From Ceratobasidium sp. AG-K (taxonomy: Eukaryota; Basidiomycota; Agaricomycetes; Cantharellales; Ceratobasidiaceae): a stretch of DNA of 64,000 nucleotides. Shown one piece after another: positions 40,946-52,971 of the stretch. Below the pieces are notes generated by a model. That model had not been told where the DNA came from, ran no database searches, and saw only the letters and a program-made list of their open reading frames with translations. How positions within the stretch are numbered: position 1 is the stretch's first letter; each line of letters starts with the position of its first letter. Position numbers and translations under genes: made by a program. The DNA is taken from contig JAWNGF010000004.1 of NCBI GenBank assembly GCA_037039685.1, positions 744,001-808,000 of the forward strand, written 5' to 3'.

Positions 40946-42449
40946 TCAATAAGAAATTGTAGCCGGATTACGTGATGCGGCGGGTAGAGTCAACGCGGGT
41001 AACCCTACTGCGGCTCGGCCCTCCCACTCGTGGGAAGTGATGACCACCGCCTCACTGTGTTCCCACATCGCTGCCGCCCTTTCATTTTTGGGTTCCACAC
41101 TCGCCATCGGAGCCAAGCTCACACGAACCTGGTACTGTAACCATACCCCTGGTTAATCCACGCACGTTCTCTTCTTAAATAAAGATCTACTCACCGAAAC
41201 ACCGGCGTGTCCACGAACACCCCAGCTTACATCTTTTCCCTTGGTGCCTGTCTCCAACATCCACGAATCACGACTTGGCGCGAGTTGTCGCCAGGCTTCG
41301 AGTCGCGCCAGTGCCGTTCGTCCTCGTCAATGCGGCATATCTTCCCAGTCGAGACGACAGCTTCGTGCTTCAATACGACTCCCTTGACAATCGCGATCGA
41401 GTTTTTCACGAGCGTCACCTTCAAGCCAGCCGTCAACTGAGGAATGTTCGCGCATGATAAACCCGGGCCGCTGAGCGTAACCGCAAACGGGATCGCACAC
41501 CCAGAAGGATAATGGAGCTTGTGAGGCAGAGAAAGGTGGACAATGACATCTGATACACCGGGAAGGTCGGCGGCGGGCTTGGACCACGAGGTGCCTTTTG
41601 AGTGACTTCGGCAGTGCGCCACTCCGAGTCGCAGATTCGTCGAGGCTTCTCGCTTCCAGGAAGAGGAATGTATGGTCGCTCATAGTGCGAGACCGTTCGC
41701 GGAAGGTACAGGATCTCCGTTTGTACGCTATAAGGCCGCATTTAATTATCGCTCTTAACGATTTTGAAATTAGACCTACCTGTCGTGGAAGCGCACACCC
41801 CGACGATACATATCCAGGCTCAACCGGTAAAAGACGTGCGCGTTCGAGTTTTTGTTCGTAATCGACGCCGAAGGGGGGAGTGGGGTCGTCACGTTGTTTT
41901 CATACCCTGGTCCAGTTGCATAATCGGGCAAGGCGAACACGAAGGGGAAAGTAGCGCCTGGCTGGGGTGCCTTCTGACAAGATGACCAGATCGTCGACTT
42001 TTCGCAAAGTACAACCCGCGACTCGCGAAGAGAAGGTGCTCCATTGGAAACCATATAGGACATCACGATACCAACAAACTGAAGCCGGGGTTAGTTGCAG
42101 GCGGCAGATTAGACAACGATGTACTCACGCTCAATTCAACACGATCGACATGTTGGAACGTCTTGATAGAAACATTGCCCTCGACAAGACCGTTGCGGCC
42201 ATAGACCGGAAGCTGAGGGCTCCACAGGCGTGGACCCAGGTCAAGCTTCAGACGCTTGGACTCGAAGACAAAGCTACCGGTTTGCAGCAGAGGGGACTGG
42301 GAGAACAGCGACGGAGAGGCATCAGTCGTAGAACTCCGGGTCGAGGTTAATGTGAGTGGACTATAGGCTGGTGAGCGTTCGACTTGCAGCGACTGGCGGT
42401 AGTCGGGCAACGACTCGGTCGACGCGTAGGCAGGTGGTAAAGACGTCAT
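40946..42449 (-). CDS. Arrestin-like protein 1
   Basis: Probable cytosolic arrestin-fold adaptor; fungal members link membrane proteins to ubiquitin ligases. The start MTSLPPAYASTESLPDYRQS is a Pro/Tyr-rich tail. The N-lobe follows (LDLGPRLWSPQLPVYGRNGL, VEGNVSIKTFQHVDRVEL), then FPFVFALPDYATGPG and YRLSLDMYRRGVRF. The C-lobe has VIVHLSLPHKLHYPSGCAIP and SWGVRGHAGVS, then YQVRVSLAP across a 60-bp intron. One base is missing at the CC run 41261-41262 (plus strand). Without that correction the frame stops at 41227; with it the protein continues to 40946. The gene at 52972-54519 has the same layout. No clear PPxY ubiquitin-ligase motif was seen; PPAY near the start is the closest. Confidence 0.72.
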
Positions 42450-43378
42450 ATTCGACGAGCGAAAAATAGGGAGGTAGTCGGGAGCATCCTTGAGCAGAGG
42501 TGCAATTTATGGCATTGTACCATTGCTGATTCGAGCGAGGCTCGGTGAAGTGACTCGAGTGGAAACGTTGTTTTGATGCCTCAGTCAGCAAGGAACGCAG
42601 CTGCTGACAGAGACTAATATCGGAGCGTTGTGGCGTCTTATGAGCTCATATCGGATGGGAAAGCGGCATTCTGTGACAGGCCATTCAAACATAAATGTAG
42701 AAACGTTGCGAGAGTACCACAGAGGCTCTCGCTGCTAGCTGAGAAGGGGGCAGCAAGAAGGTCCAAGTTCTGTTTGGTCAAGTGTGGTGTGGCACGATTC
42801 TCGACCGGTTGATCTTGGCGATTGAAATGCGGGGTCAGCGCTTTTCATTTTCTATTCTGGCACTCTCTGGAGGATTCTTGCCGATCTGCGAGTCATATCT
42901 CTCAATTAAGGCCTTGGAATGCTGGCGGTGGGCTCACAGCGTGGACCAAGGGGCCTGCATACATTCTCTACCGATCCCTCTAGAACGACCCAACTCAGTT
43001 GATCGAGTCATATTGCGAAAATTAGCCTAGTTCATGGTCTTACCAACCGGCTGATCTGCGCAGTGCCCCTGAACGCGAAATCAGATCTTGACGTTACGCC
43101 CCGAGCAATCACCGGCCAGCGCGCTGGTGATCATATTTTCGGCCGTGAGCAGAACAATGGGTTTTTGGAGTCGCTAAATGCGGGGTTGTCGGGTTAGGTT
43201 CGTGGAGTCGATACGAATATAACTAAGAGTATGATTGGAGCCAGTTCTGGCGCCACAGCCGATCCCGGCCATGCATTCCCTCTCCAGATTTGTAGACACT
43301 TGCGAGGCACCATCAAAGCAGCTAGGTTGCGCTCAGTTTTTCAACGTATCGTAGTTGTTAGAAATGAAGAGCAATCAA
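42450..43378. other. Intergenic region, no protein gene seen
   Basis: 0.93 kb between the arrestin-like gene and the tRNA. Only short, unrecognised frames. Confidence 0.5.
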
Positions 43379-43481
43379 TTCTCAGTGGTCCAACGGTCAA
43401 GACTCGTGCCTGTCATGTAATGTAACGTAAGTTGCTTACATAAATACCGCACGCAACCTGGGTTCGACTCCCAGCTGGGAA
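43379..43481 (+). tRNA. tRNA-Asp (GTC) with a 32-nt intron
   Basis: All arms fold: acceptor stem TTCTCAG/CTGGGAA (7 bp with one T-G pair), D-arm around GTCCAACGGTCAAGAC, anticodon stem CGTGC/GCACG, and T-arm CTGGG-TTCGACT-CCCAG. The anticodon loop CTGTCA..C gives anticodon GTC, aspartate. An intron from 43416 to 43447 is inserted one base after the anticodon, the standard place for nuclear tRNA introns. The mature length is 71 bases before CCA addition. A T-rich stretch after the gene (CTCTTTTTTT, 43483-43492) would stop RNA polymerase III. Confidence 0.9.
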
Positions 43482-43482
43482 G

Positions 43483-43492
43483 CTCTTTTTTT
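43483..43492 (+). terminator. RNA polymerase III T-run terminator
   Basis: A run of seven T follows the tRNA end within a few bases, the normal Pol III stop signal. Confidence 0.7.
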
Positions 43493-43871
43493 GGCCCTTC
43501 TCTGAAGTGCTTAATCACTTCTTTTGTCGTCGATAATTGTTTCCAACCAGCGAGGCGCACCTAGAGTATTTTGGAATGTGATTTTTGCTCGGTAGTCGTG
43601 TTACATGATGGCCGTAGCCCAAGCCCAAGTCGATTGGCTTTGGCAGGGTGTCGTAGCACCCTATGTATAAATTTATCTACGTTCTAGCGTCTCGTTTTAA
43701 CAACTAGTCCAAAGACTTTATTGTGCTCTATTGCAGAATAGTTTGTTTTGTTACATCACAAATACAATAGCGCCCAAGAATGATCGGCGCTGACGATGTA
43801 ACATGTAACAAAATTTCGCTTTCTTCCATTTCGACGTCGACGGCTCTAAGCAGCATACTCGCTAGCTTGCT

Positions 43872-46800
43872 ATGGCGCCAACTAAACCTCGTAAAGCTAC
43901 CAGTGCTAGCATGAAGTCCGGATCCTCCAAGCTCAAGGATGCAGTTCGTGCACTGGGCGGAGACGAGCAGGATGTCGAGCTGCTGCGAGGAGTTGAGAGC
44001 GACGAGGATGGGGATGGAGGTGGGAATAGCAAGGATGGGAACAAGGGACAGGCAAGTCGCTGGCATCTTTTCGATGTTGGCTTACTGACTGATACTGTTA
44101 CTTAGGCTCTCCAAGCACGCGAACTTGCACAGTTCGTCCAGTCGCTGAACCTTCCAGCCGCTAGTGCCGTTGACGCGAGTCCTGTTACGTCCGGCAAAGT
44201 GAAAGGAAAGGGCAAGGAGAAGACGAAGGAATTTAATATGGACAAACCAAAGCAACAGGCTGAGGACGTAGGTCAGGGCAAAGCGAAACTAAAGGCGAAA
44301 TCAAAAGACGAGAAGAAGGCGGGGAAGGACAAAGTGGAGAGGAAGGACAAGGTGAAGGAGCAGGATCGGTCGAAAGAGAAAGATGCCCGGGATAAAAAGG
44401 ACGAGAAGGACAAGAAGGACAAGAAGGACAAGGACGCGACGAAAGCAAAGTCCCAGGACAAGGAGTCCCGATCCATCAAGCCGATGCCTGCCTCTACTCC
44501 CGCTGTCGTTACTGTTGCGACCACCACTTCGCAGCCCAAAGATGCGTCCAAACCGGGAAAGAAGGCAAAGTTGGCAAGTAACACCTTGGTATCTTGCTCT
44601 ATCATTCACAATGTGTAGCACAGATCGTCACCCCTTCGTCCAAATGGTTCGAAGGACTCCCTCCACTTGCACCATCAGCCGGATCCCTTTCCGAGAGCAA
44701 GCTTTCCGCGCTAGCAGCCAGGCAGCGGCGCTTCACGCTTCCGAAGTTGCTGCCTTCTCCGAGTCTCAATTCGGCCTTTCGACAGCAGATGCGCACTTTT
44801 TGGAAAGCGTACTGCAGGGTGGAACGAGAAGCGATAGGCTCAGCGCACTGGCACTTGTTGTTCAGGGCGCACCGGTTCATAGCGTAAGTTTGGTCGTTCT
44901 GCTGGGGTATGATAAACTAAAGGGTGGTCGTGGCAGACTCGTTCTTGGAAGGCCTTCGTGCGATGGCATCGAAAAAGGGAGGTCGTGGAGAGACTCTCAA
45001 AGCGCTCCGAGCCATCGTCGACTGGTGGGTTGGGGGCGGGTGCCCCGATCGTAAGCTCAAGTGAGTGCCATGTAGTAAGTTGTCATGGGTAATATTTTAT
45101 GCAGACCGCTAGGTACTTCCGCGACCAGCCAGTCACTGCGAGTGAGATTACGGATGCACATCTCATTGTATGGCACTTTGAGGACTGGCTCAAAAAGTAC
45201 TTTTTTGGTATTCTCCAACTCCTCGAGGTACGTTTCTCGAATATTAGCATTGGCTTTTACTTATGCGTGGCCGTTATAGCCACTCTCGCTGGACCCTCTT
45301 CCATACATTCGCACTCAGACTATGACTCTCATCTTCACGCTCCTCAAAGAAAAGCCTGAGCAAGAGCAAAACCTCCTCCGTCTACTCGTCAACAAGCTTG
45401 GCGATTCAGAGAAAAGCGTAGCTTCGAAAGCGTCTTTCCACATTCTCCAGTTACTTGTCCCACATCCGTCGATGAAGGGGGTCATCGTGCGCGAAATGAC
45501 AAATTTGGTGCTGAAGAAACAGGCAGAGCATGCGCACGCACGGTATTATGGAGTTATCACGCTCAACCAGTTCACGCTTGCGAGTGGAGACAAAGAGGTT
45601 GCTACTGCGTTGATTGGACTTTACTTCCAGATATTCGAGGATATACTCGGTAAAGGTGAAGAGGCTCCAGTCGAAGAACCAGAGGTGGGCGGGCAGTCGC
45701 TCAAACGGCCAAACGCCCGCGACAAGTCGAGAGAAAAGAGGAAAGGTGACAAGGGGAAGAAGGGACCCAAGGGGGATGCGGTCTTTGCAGAGACCGAGGA
45801 CTCGAATGCCAAGTTGATTGCTGCGTTGATTACTGGGATTCACCGTGCGTTACCGTTCTCCAAAACCGATACGTCGATGTGAGTTCGTTGGATTATCGTT
45901 GGGTTTGGTGCTCATGTTCCACTTGCAGATTCGACAAGCATATGAACACCCTATTCCGAATTACTCATTCCGCTCCATTCAATATCAGTATCCAGGCTCT
46001 GGTGTTGATCGAAAAGGTGTCGTCCGCTAATCAAGTAAGCCTTACATATCTTTGGTAAGAATAAGGTACTTAGAACACATTTGACAGGCAATATCCGATC
46101 GATTCTATCGTACCCTCTACGACTCGCTTCTTGATCCTCGACTTCTCGCGTCTTCAAAACAAGCCATGTACCTCAACCTGCTTTTCAAAGCAATCAAGGC
46201 CGACACATCATACCGACGCGTTACGGCATTTGTTAAGAGAACTTTGCAATCACTCAACTATCATCACCGCCATTTATCTGTGGTGCCTTGTATCTTCTCG
46301 GCGAGGTGCGTTTGCTATCAAACAGCGTCAGACTCGGTCTGACGCGCATATAACTAGCTTTTCAACACCACACCCGATATCAGGGAGTTATTCACAGACA
46401 AAGAAGCCGCACGAAACCAAGCTGCAGTGCCAGAGGACATCAATGATCCACCTCGAGGAGACGGTTTGTACGACCCCAAGAAGCGCGATCCTCAGTGGGC
46501 TAATGCGCATAGGACATGTCTTTGGGATCTTGTACGCACCATACTGTTGATTTTAACTCGATTCCACTAATTATTCTTTGTAGACTCCATTCCTAAACCA
46601 CTTTCATCCTTCGGTCTCTCTACATGCTCAGCAACTGCTTACAGGCGCCCAGATAACCGCCACGGCCGACCTCGGGCTCAACACTTTGACCCACTTTTTG
46701 GACCGGTTCGTTTACCGGAACCCGAAGAAACCGAAACCTCGTCCGGTGTCCGTTATGCATCCTGCGGCGCACAACCCAGACGGCACTCGTGTGAGGCTGA

Positions 46801-47616
46801 TGAAGGATACCATTGATCTCGCTACGACGGTCAACGATGAGGCATTCTGGAAGAAGAATGCCAAAGACATTCCTGCCGACCAGGTTCGTTATGGTTGTCT
46901 GCAATTACCGACTGAGAATATTCATGCATCTTCCTACTAGCTATTCTTCCACACGTACTTCTTGAAGCGTTCAGAGAAACAGCAGGCTCGGACGAGCAAG
47001 GCTGAAAAACGCAAGAAGGATACGAAGGCTGATGGGGATTCTGACGTTTCCGATGCTGAAGTGGATGACGGGGACTCGGCAGCGCAATCCGCAGAAGGCG
47101 AAAGCGATGAAGAGAGTGAGCTGGACGACGACGTGGTCTGGAAGGTATGGGTGTATGCGTGCGGGCCTTTTCCTTCACTTATTCTGTTTCTAGGCAATGC
47201 AATCGTCTATGCCGGAGCTTCAACACGCTGGAGACGACAGTGACAGCATTCCGAGCGGACTTGACGAGATGTCAGACGACGATAGCGACGATGGTGGCGA
47301 GACCGAAGGTAGCGGAGAAGAGGAAGATCAGGGCGACAGCGATGACAATGAGTCAGTCGAAGGCGGCAACATGCCTGATGACATGAGTGACTCTGAAGGC
47401 CCACTCGAATTTGAAGAAGATCCAGAAGACCTGATCGAGTTCTCTGAAGGTGACGACAAGTCTTCCTCAGAAGAGGAGGCGCCGCAGGGCAAACGCAAAA
47501 GGTCACAACTGGAGAGCAAACGAGAGAAACGTAGGAAATTGCGTAGCTTGCCAACGTTCGCTTCTGCAGAAGACTATGCGAAAATGATTGATGAAGCGCC
47601 AGAAGATGATATCTAA
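43872..47616 (+). CDS. MAK21: Ribosome-biogenesis factor Mak21/Noc1 (CBF/Mak21 domain)
   Basis: Nucleolar factor that, with Noc2, assembles and exports pre-60S particles. The basic N-tail ([20 protein letters not shown]) and a very long Lys/Asp/Glu stretch (about 44200-44470) lead to the helical repeats: [33 protein letters not shown] segments, [20 protein letters not shown]. The CBF/Mak21 domain has [42 protein letters not shown] joined by a 90-bp intron to [11 protein letters not shown], and [13 protein letters not shown]. An acidic C-terminus ends in [19 protein letters not shown]. Two one-base losses are seen (GG at 44721-44722 and CC at 46267-46268); both restore family sequence if the run is one base longer. 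Confidence 0.9.
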
Positions 47617-47705
47617 TGTACAGGTTGAATGATGATACAACGCATATATGCTTCTAACTTCATACACAAACGGGACGTCCAAGTCTGCTTTGCGACTGCG
47701 TTTGG

Positions 47706-49075
47706 TTATACGGAAGGAGGGGATAAAACTGGGCGCGCTTCTGCGGAAACCTTAGGATAGAATATCAGTGTATAGGGATCAACTATTGGTATCGCTATGA
47801 TCGCAGACGCGGGTCCTTGTCTCCGAATTGTGGTTCTCCGTGCGCCCCTAGGTGTCAGTCTGCCGTTGTCATCTTCGCGAGTTTGGGATGCCACAGCCAG
47901 TATAGCAGAGTCGGTCTGGGTGGTACCGCCGTTAGAAGCACCGGTCACCTCCGCCAATAAAGACAAAGCGGGAGTAGCAGTAGTCTCAGGAACTGAGTTG
48001 GATGTCGTAGGGTCGCCGGGCGTTGGGGCTGCACTATGTACCGACGAATTGAAAGCCTCCGCAGTTGCCTCAGATTCGGCTCCCATAAGCATTGGTTTGA
48101 CCTCGTGCGTGCCTAGATTATACTGCCAAAGTTGTGTTTCCGAGGTTCCACGGGGAGCAACAGGGATACCCGATAGGTATGAATCGTCGCATGGTAAAAG
48201 TCGCATAGGCACCCAATTGTCGCTTTGGCTCGACTCTCTGTAATATGTGGCACATAGGCCATCTTTGAGCCCCGAATTATCTGCTATAGCTGCCTTGATA
48301 CGGACTATCACCGATTTAGAGGTGGTAGATCCACTGCTGCCCTGTATAGACTCGAAAAGAGGCCCAGGGGCCAGGTCGGTAATATTAAGGTCAGGGAGAA
48401 GTCCAAAAGGCACCGCGCGAGCTATAAGCATAGGCATACTATAATTGGAGGAGGAAACAGTGGGCGCGTGTTGTTGTTTGTCTTGTGCATTTTGAGTGGG
48501 ATCCAAAAATACGAGAGATCCACTTTGCTTTTCGGACCACAACTCAAAAGGTGGTTGATCAGAACCGTCACCGGAATAACCCAAGGTTGCTATCCTTTGG
48601 GAACCTTCATCTGTAGGAGTCATGAGGTCCAGCCCCCCCTCGACCACCCCACTGGTTGTTTGTTGAAGGTCTAGCAAATCCATGGTGCTTCTCAGGGGAT
48701 TGGCGAAGAGCGTACTTGGGGAGGAGCTAGGAATTTGAGAGGTTTCCAAAAGGATGATGCGAGATGCCTCCTTAGTAGTTACAATACGGCCACCCTGTGG
48801 GGATTGAATACCTGTGGGAGGGATGAAATCGTCCGGACCAGGAGCCCGACGGAAGCCAGGTACATGCTTTGGTTTAGGTTCACTGACTTCAACCCCAAGC
48901 GATAAACCGTTCTAATAAACCGTCAGCATGATGATAGACGTATAATAAAGTTTGCGCATACTGTGTACGACACTAGAGGCCTAGCATCCCGGTATGGTAA
49001 TGTGGCAGCTGCTGAGACGGCACCACTTGCTCCGAGTAACAAAGATAAAGAGGCGGCGCTTCTAGAGCATATCAT
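47706..49075 (-). CDS. Secreted or cell-surface protein of unknown function
   Basis: I do not recognise this protein. The short first exon encodes a likely signal peptide (MICSRSAASLSLLLGASGAV). A GT-AG intron joins it to NGLSLGVEVSEPKPKHVPG. The main exon has two parts: a Ser/Thr/Pro-rich region that would be heavily O-glycosylated, and a middle segment with paired cysteines (GLCATYYRESSQSDNW, LLPCDDSYLSGI). A mildly hydrophobic stretch (ASAIIAIPIVDPYTLIFY) comes near the C-terminus. About 425 residues. It ends 90 bp from the MAK21 stop, in the convergent orientation. It may be a wall protein or effector-like, but no motif proves this. Confidence 0.7.
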
Positions 49076-49280
49076 GTCTAATCCCTAGCAGGAAATGGCT
49101 GAGCTGTGAAAATGCACTGTGGGTGGTGTAGCAAGTAAGAGCACGAGTCACGAGCGAGTTGGATATGACGCCAGCCCCTTACTGTAAATAGGGGCTGGGA
49201 CACATCATGCCCCCGATTCAAGTTGAACTCGCAAATGGCACTGGGACGGGTGTGTTGACCATAAGTTATCAAAGGGTAAG

Positions 49281-50287
49281 ATGGCCAACATTGTTGGATA
49301 TTCCATCTCACCTCGGCGGTCTCACGGGTCAAGGATGGCCCAGTCAAATCCAGTCACGGGTGGCCCGTTAAATTTGCCTACATCCGGTCTTCCGAACCAC
49401 CACTCAACCGTTCAAGACACGGACATGGAGTTACAAGGAAGGGGCTTCAAGACTATTTACTTGATTCGACATGGTCAGGCTGAATGCAAGTATGTGAGCT
49501 TTGAAATGTCCAGGCCATTCACCAACTGAATAATGTTTATTAGTATTAATCGGAGATTATGGAGTAAGATACACAACCGTTGAGTAAAGGAGTATCATCT
49601 GATCTTAACTTTGGCTGAAAGTCGCGGATGCGCCTCTTACCGATACGGGTCGTTGGCAATGTACCAGGTTCGCTGCCTCACCCCGTGGCTGTGCCATTCA
49701 AGACTCTATCGAGCTGGTGCTTACTTCGCCTCAACGCCGAGCTTTATCAACGACGCTGTTAGCACTTCCTAAAGCAGTAGAACGTCTACTTCCGGAGTCG
49801 CGCGTCATCCTGGTCCCACAACTCCAAGAGATCAACGACTTGCCGTGTGACCGGGGCTCAGATCGAGAAGCTCTCGAGTCCACTCCCGAGTACACGACAG
49901 AAATCAAACATGGAAGTTTGGACTTTAGTCCCCTCACACCAGACTGGAATAAAAAACAAGTTGGGGGAATGTACGACCCACATCCTGATGCTCTATGGGC
50001 ACGGGCGCAGTGGGTTCGACAACTTGTTCGGGACCGCAAAGAGGATAAAATAGCAATTGTGGCTCATGGTAACTTTATACGGTATCTCGTGGGGCTGGAT
50101 GGGTATTATAGTCGAGTGAGGGTAGGCACTAATTGGGCTAGCTGTAAAGCCACCACTGATGTTCTTACGTTTGCAGCCTTGGTCAAACATCGAAGCACGG
50201 GAATACATGTTCGTGTCGATGGATGATGAGCGGGCAAAGCTTGTGCCACTTGTAGATGATTCCAGAGACTCGGAGGAATGGTGGTAG
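49281..50287 (+). CDS. Histidine phosphatase (phosphoglycerate-mutase) family protein
   Basis: Two-histidine phosphatase domain. The catalytic motif is IYLIRHGQAEC; the second histidine lies in IAIVAHGNFIRYLVG. Between them, VLTSPQRRALSTT and PQLQEINDLPCDRG are typical of the cytosolic fungal subgroup. The small exon INRRLWI joins in phase to ADAPLTDTGRWQC, and the last exon reads PWSNIEAREYMFVSMDD and ends in EEWW-stop. The substrate is not evident; members act on small phosphates or are uncharacterised. The ATG at 49281 adds about 48 residues before the domain; a start at MELQGRGFKT (49425) is equally possible. Confidence 0.85.
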
Positions 50288-50659
50288 ATTATGGGGTTGA
50301 TCTGCATGTTTGTTCGCTTGTTTATCAATTACAAGCCTATTCTGCCACAAGATGCGTCATTGACCCTGAGGAGGACACAGCTGCGTTCTCTGCTCCACCA
50401 CCGCCGCAGTTGCTTACGCCCTAATAGTTGCGAGAGCAGCCAGCAAATACGGTACTGATAATATTTCGATTTTGCTCGAAAGATGCAAAGCGACCAACTA
50501 TGACGAACACGAGGAGAACCCTGAAACTCGAGCGTCATATCACGTAGACATCCATTGATTAGCGACGAGCTCAAATATCGCAAATCTGTCCTCCTCGGCT
50601 CGCGTCACCTTCGTCTTTGCCAGGCAACCACATGTATACACATATTTCCTCATCATACC
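50288..50659. other. Intergenic region, no gene seen
   Basis: Promoter side of the F-box gene and 3' flank of the phosphatase gene. Confidence 0.45.
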
Positions 50660-52785
50660 ATGATTGATGCCCTATCTACTCTTGCTCTCTCCTCGGATTC
50701 TATCGCGACCAATGCTCTGAGGCTTTCGGACTTGCCTTACGATTTGTTGCTAACTATTACCGGAAACCTGTCAGTAATAGATGTTATCAACTTGCGAAAG
50801 GTACGTCCTGGTTGGTCCGTCTCCGAATGTTTGGCATACCCATTGAGTACAGACCTGCCGGGTATTATTCCAATTCAGCAAAACATCACCGGTCTGGTGA
50901 GTTGCAGGTCATACAAATTAAGACAGCTCAAATAAATCATCCCTAGGATCGCTCTATCTCGGTCAGTCCAGGAGCGAAGGGCCATTCCACTACCAATATG
51001 GAGAAGTCTAGAATCCCTTTCTGTTGAAGAGCTCGAGAACGCAGTGTCCCAAGCAGTGCGAATTGAAACGAATTTCTTGAAGGATAGGCCTAGTCCGAGA
51101 CCTGTCTTTCAAGTAATAGACACTGGTCGTAAATGGGGGCATATCAATTGGTTAGGGCAGGTGAGCATAGTGCTATCCGCGAATCCATCTCACACGGACA
51201 TCTATTCTCATCTAGGTCCCTGGTGGGCGGTATATCATCATATTTTTTCGCAGTGGCGTGCTCTCTGTGTGGGATGTTGCACCAGAAACGTACGGATGCG
51301 TCATGTGGATGCAGACCCATCTCGATCATTACACCCATACCTGTGAAGTATTACAAGATGAACATGCTGTATTAATTGGCCTCGCAACTGGAGCTCATGA
51401 TACGTGAGTTCTCGCACTTGGCCACCTCCTATTGACTTTTGACAAGTTTACAGTGACCATGCGGAATATGGCGAATTTTCGGTTTTCAAAATCAATTTCC
51501 CGCCGCTTCACTCGACCGTCTCAATTACCCAAGTTCTAGAGGTCAAGATTGATATACCTATTACGGGGCTGTTCTTAGAGGTAGGAGTGCGATTATTGAT
51601 TTTACTACCATACTAATCCCGGTTCAGCGGGGCTTAGCCGGAGTGGTCGGGCCTTTTCAAGGAGGAACAGCGGCTCTACAAGTATACGATTGGAGAACCC
51701 ACCAGGGAATCCTTTTGGATACTGGCATTGAGCTCGAGGTAAGCCCCCATGGTTCATATATTATACTCGAGTTAATCGTTACAGACGGACTGTGACCTCG
51801 ACGTCATTTCGTTCCCCGACGAAATTATTCTCTACGCGGAAGATTCAAAACACTCAATGCTCTATACCTATACAGTGGAAAACGTCCGCCGTATGCTATC
51901 CCTCGTCAGACACCATGGACCTCAGACAGTTGCTCGAGTCGGTGGGGGATTTCCGCTCCACTCGGGTAATGATAGCGACTCGGCTTCCTCGCAAGAGGAT
52001 ACGTCTTCAGAAGAAGGCAGTGAAACAATGGCGACAATGCAGATCGCGCTGCCGCCTCAAAGATCCTGCCGGCGTGACATTAAAGACAAGGGTGTAGGGA
52101 CTTTTGGAGCAGGGTACACAATGCTGAAAAAGAGCCATATGAGCGCTCGGGACGAAATCCCTTTTGACGGCAAGGTGTCCGTTCTGACGTATGTCTAGTC
52201 ATATACCCCATTCGAGCTTAGTCTAACCGCACTTGAAGGATGTCTCTACGACAGCTTGAAAACCAAAGCACGCGAGTCCGCTGCCTAACACATCATTTCC
52301 TCACACCTCTCGCCTCGCCTTCAGCGACGCCCTCGTCAGACACAGGGTCCTCCACCTCCACCTATCTCTCTGCCAGTTCAACCCTCTCAGCCCCCAATGA
52401 GCCACTCGACGACAAGCCCGTCAAGCATACGTTTGCTCATATCCTGGGGCTCAATGCAATTGCCAAGGGCCCAACGGGGTATGACCTCGTGTCCTTTGGC
52501 GAGGGCGGGACTAATGCCGTCTGGCTTGCTCGGGCTGATTCGTCCGACCTCGACTCGGATTCGGACGAAGAGCTCGAGAGCGACGAATACGATAAAGTTG
52601 AATTCAAGTTTTGGGTGGCTACCTTCCCGACCGGTGTAGACCCTGGTAACGAATACGTACGCAAGTTGAAGCTTCCAAGAACGATTAGTCCAAGGACCGT
52701 TGCGGCGTTGGACTTGGACGATACGCAAGGAGTTCTATGCGTTGCCACGACGCACGGCGAGGTTTTTAGGCTACGGTTTGATTAA
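50660..52785 (+). CDS. F-box protein with beta-propeller-like C-terminal part
   Basis: Likely substrate receptor of an SCF ubiquitin ligase. The F-box is at the N-terminus: LRLSDLPYDLLLTITGNLSV and, across an intron, LRK-TCRVLFQFSKTSPVW. The rest is a string of short strands: LGQVPGGRYIIIFFRSGVLS with VWDVAPETYG, then FPPLHSTVSITQVLEVK, and a late segment LDLDDTQGVLCVATTHGEVF. This is the layout of the large agaricomycete F-box group whose C-terminal half reads like WD-type blades. A Ser/Glu/Asp-rich insert (about 51965-52030) is probably disordered. All introns checked keep the frame, including LGQ to VPGG. Confidence 0.8.
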
Positions 52786-52971
52786 TGCTATGTATTTTCA
52801 TCTTCTTGGGATATACCTGTCAAGGGAACATAATATTACGGTCGAGTTGAATGTGTATACTGAGCTTGAAAGGCGCGCTCGCATGATATAATCAGTGCAA
52901 AAGTATACACAAGCAGACGACGAGAAATCTAAGACCAGAGTTTTTTCATTTACTCGTCACCTCAATCTACT

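Noticed and set aside
46255..46395. Cluster of several frame breaks in MAK21
   Set aside because: First reading suggested four indels. Placing an intron from GTGCGT (46305) to GGGAG explains all but one, so only the CC site at 46267 is kept.
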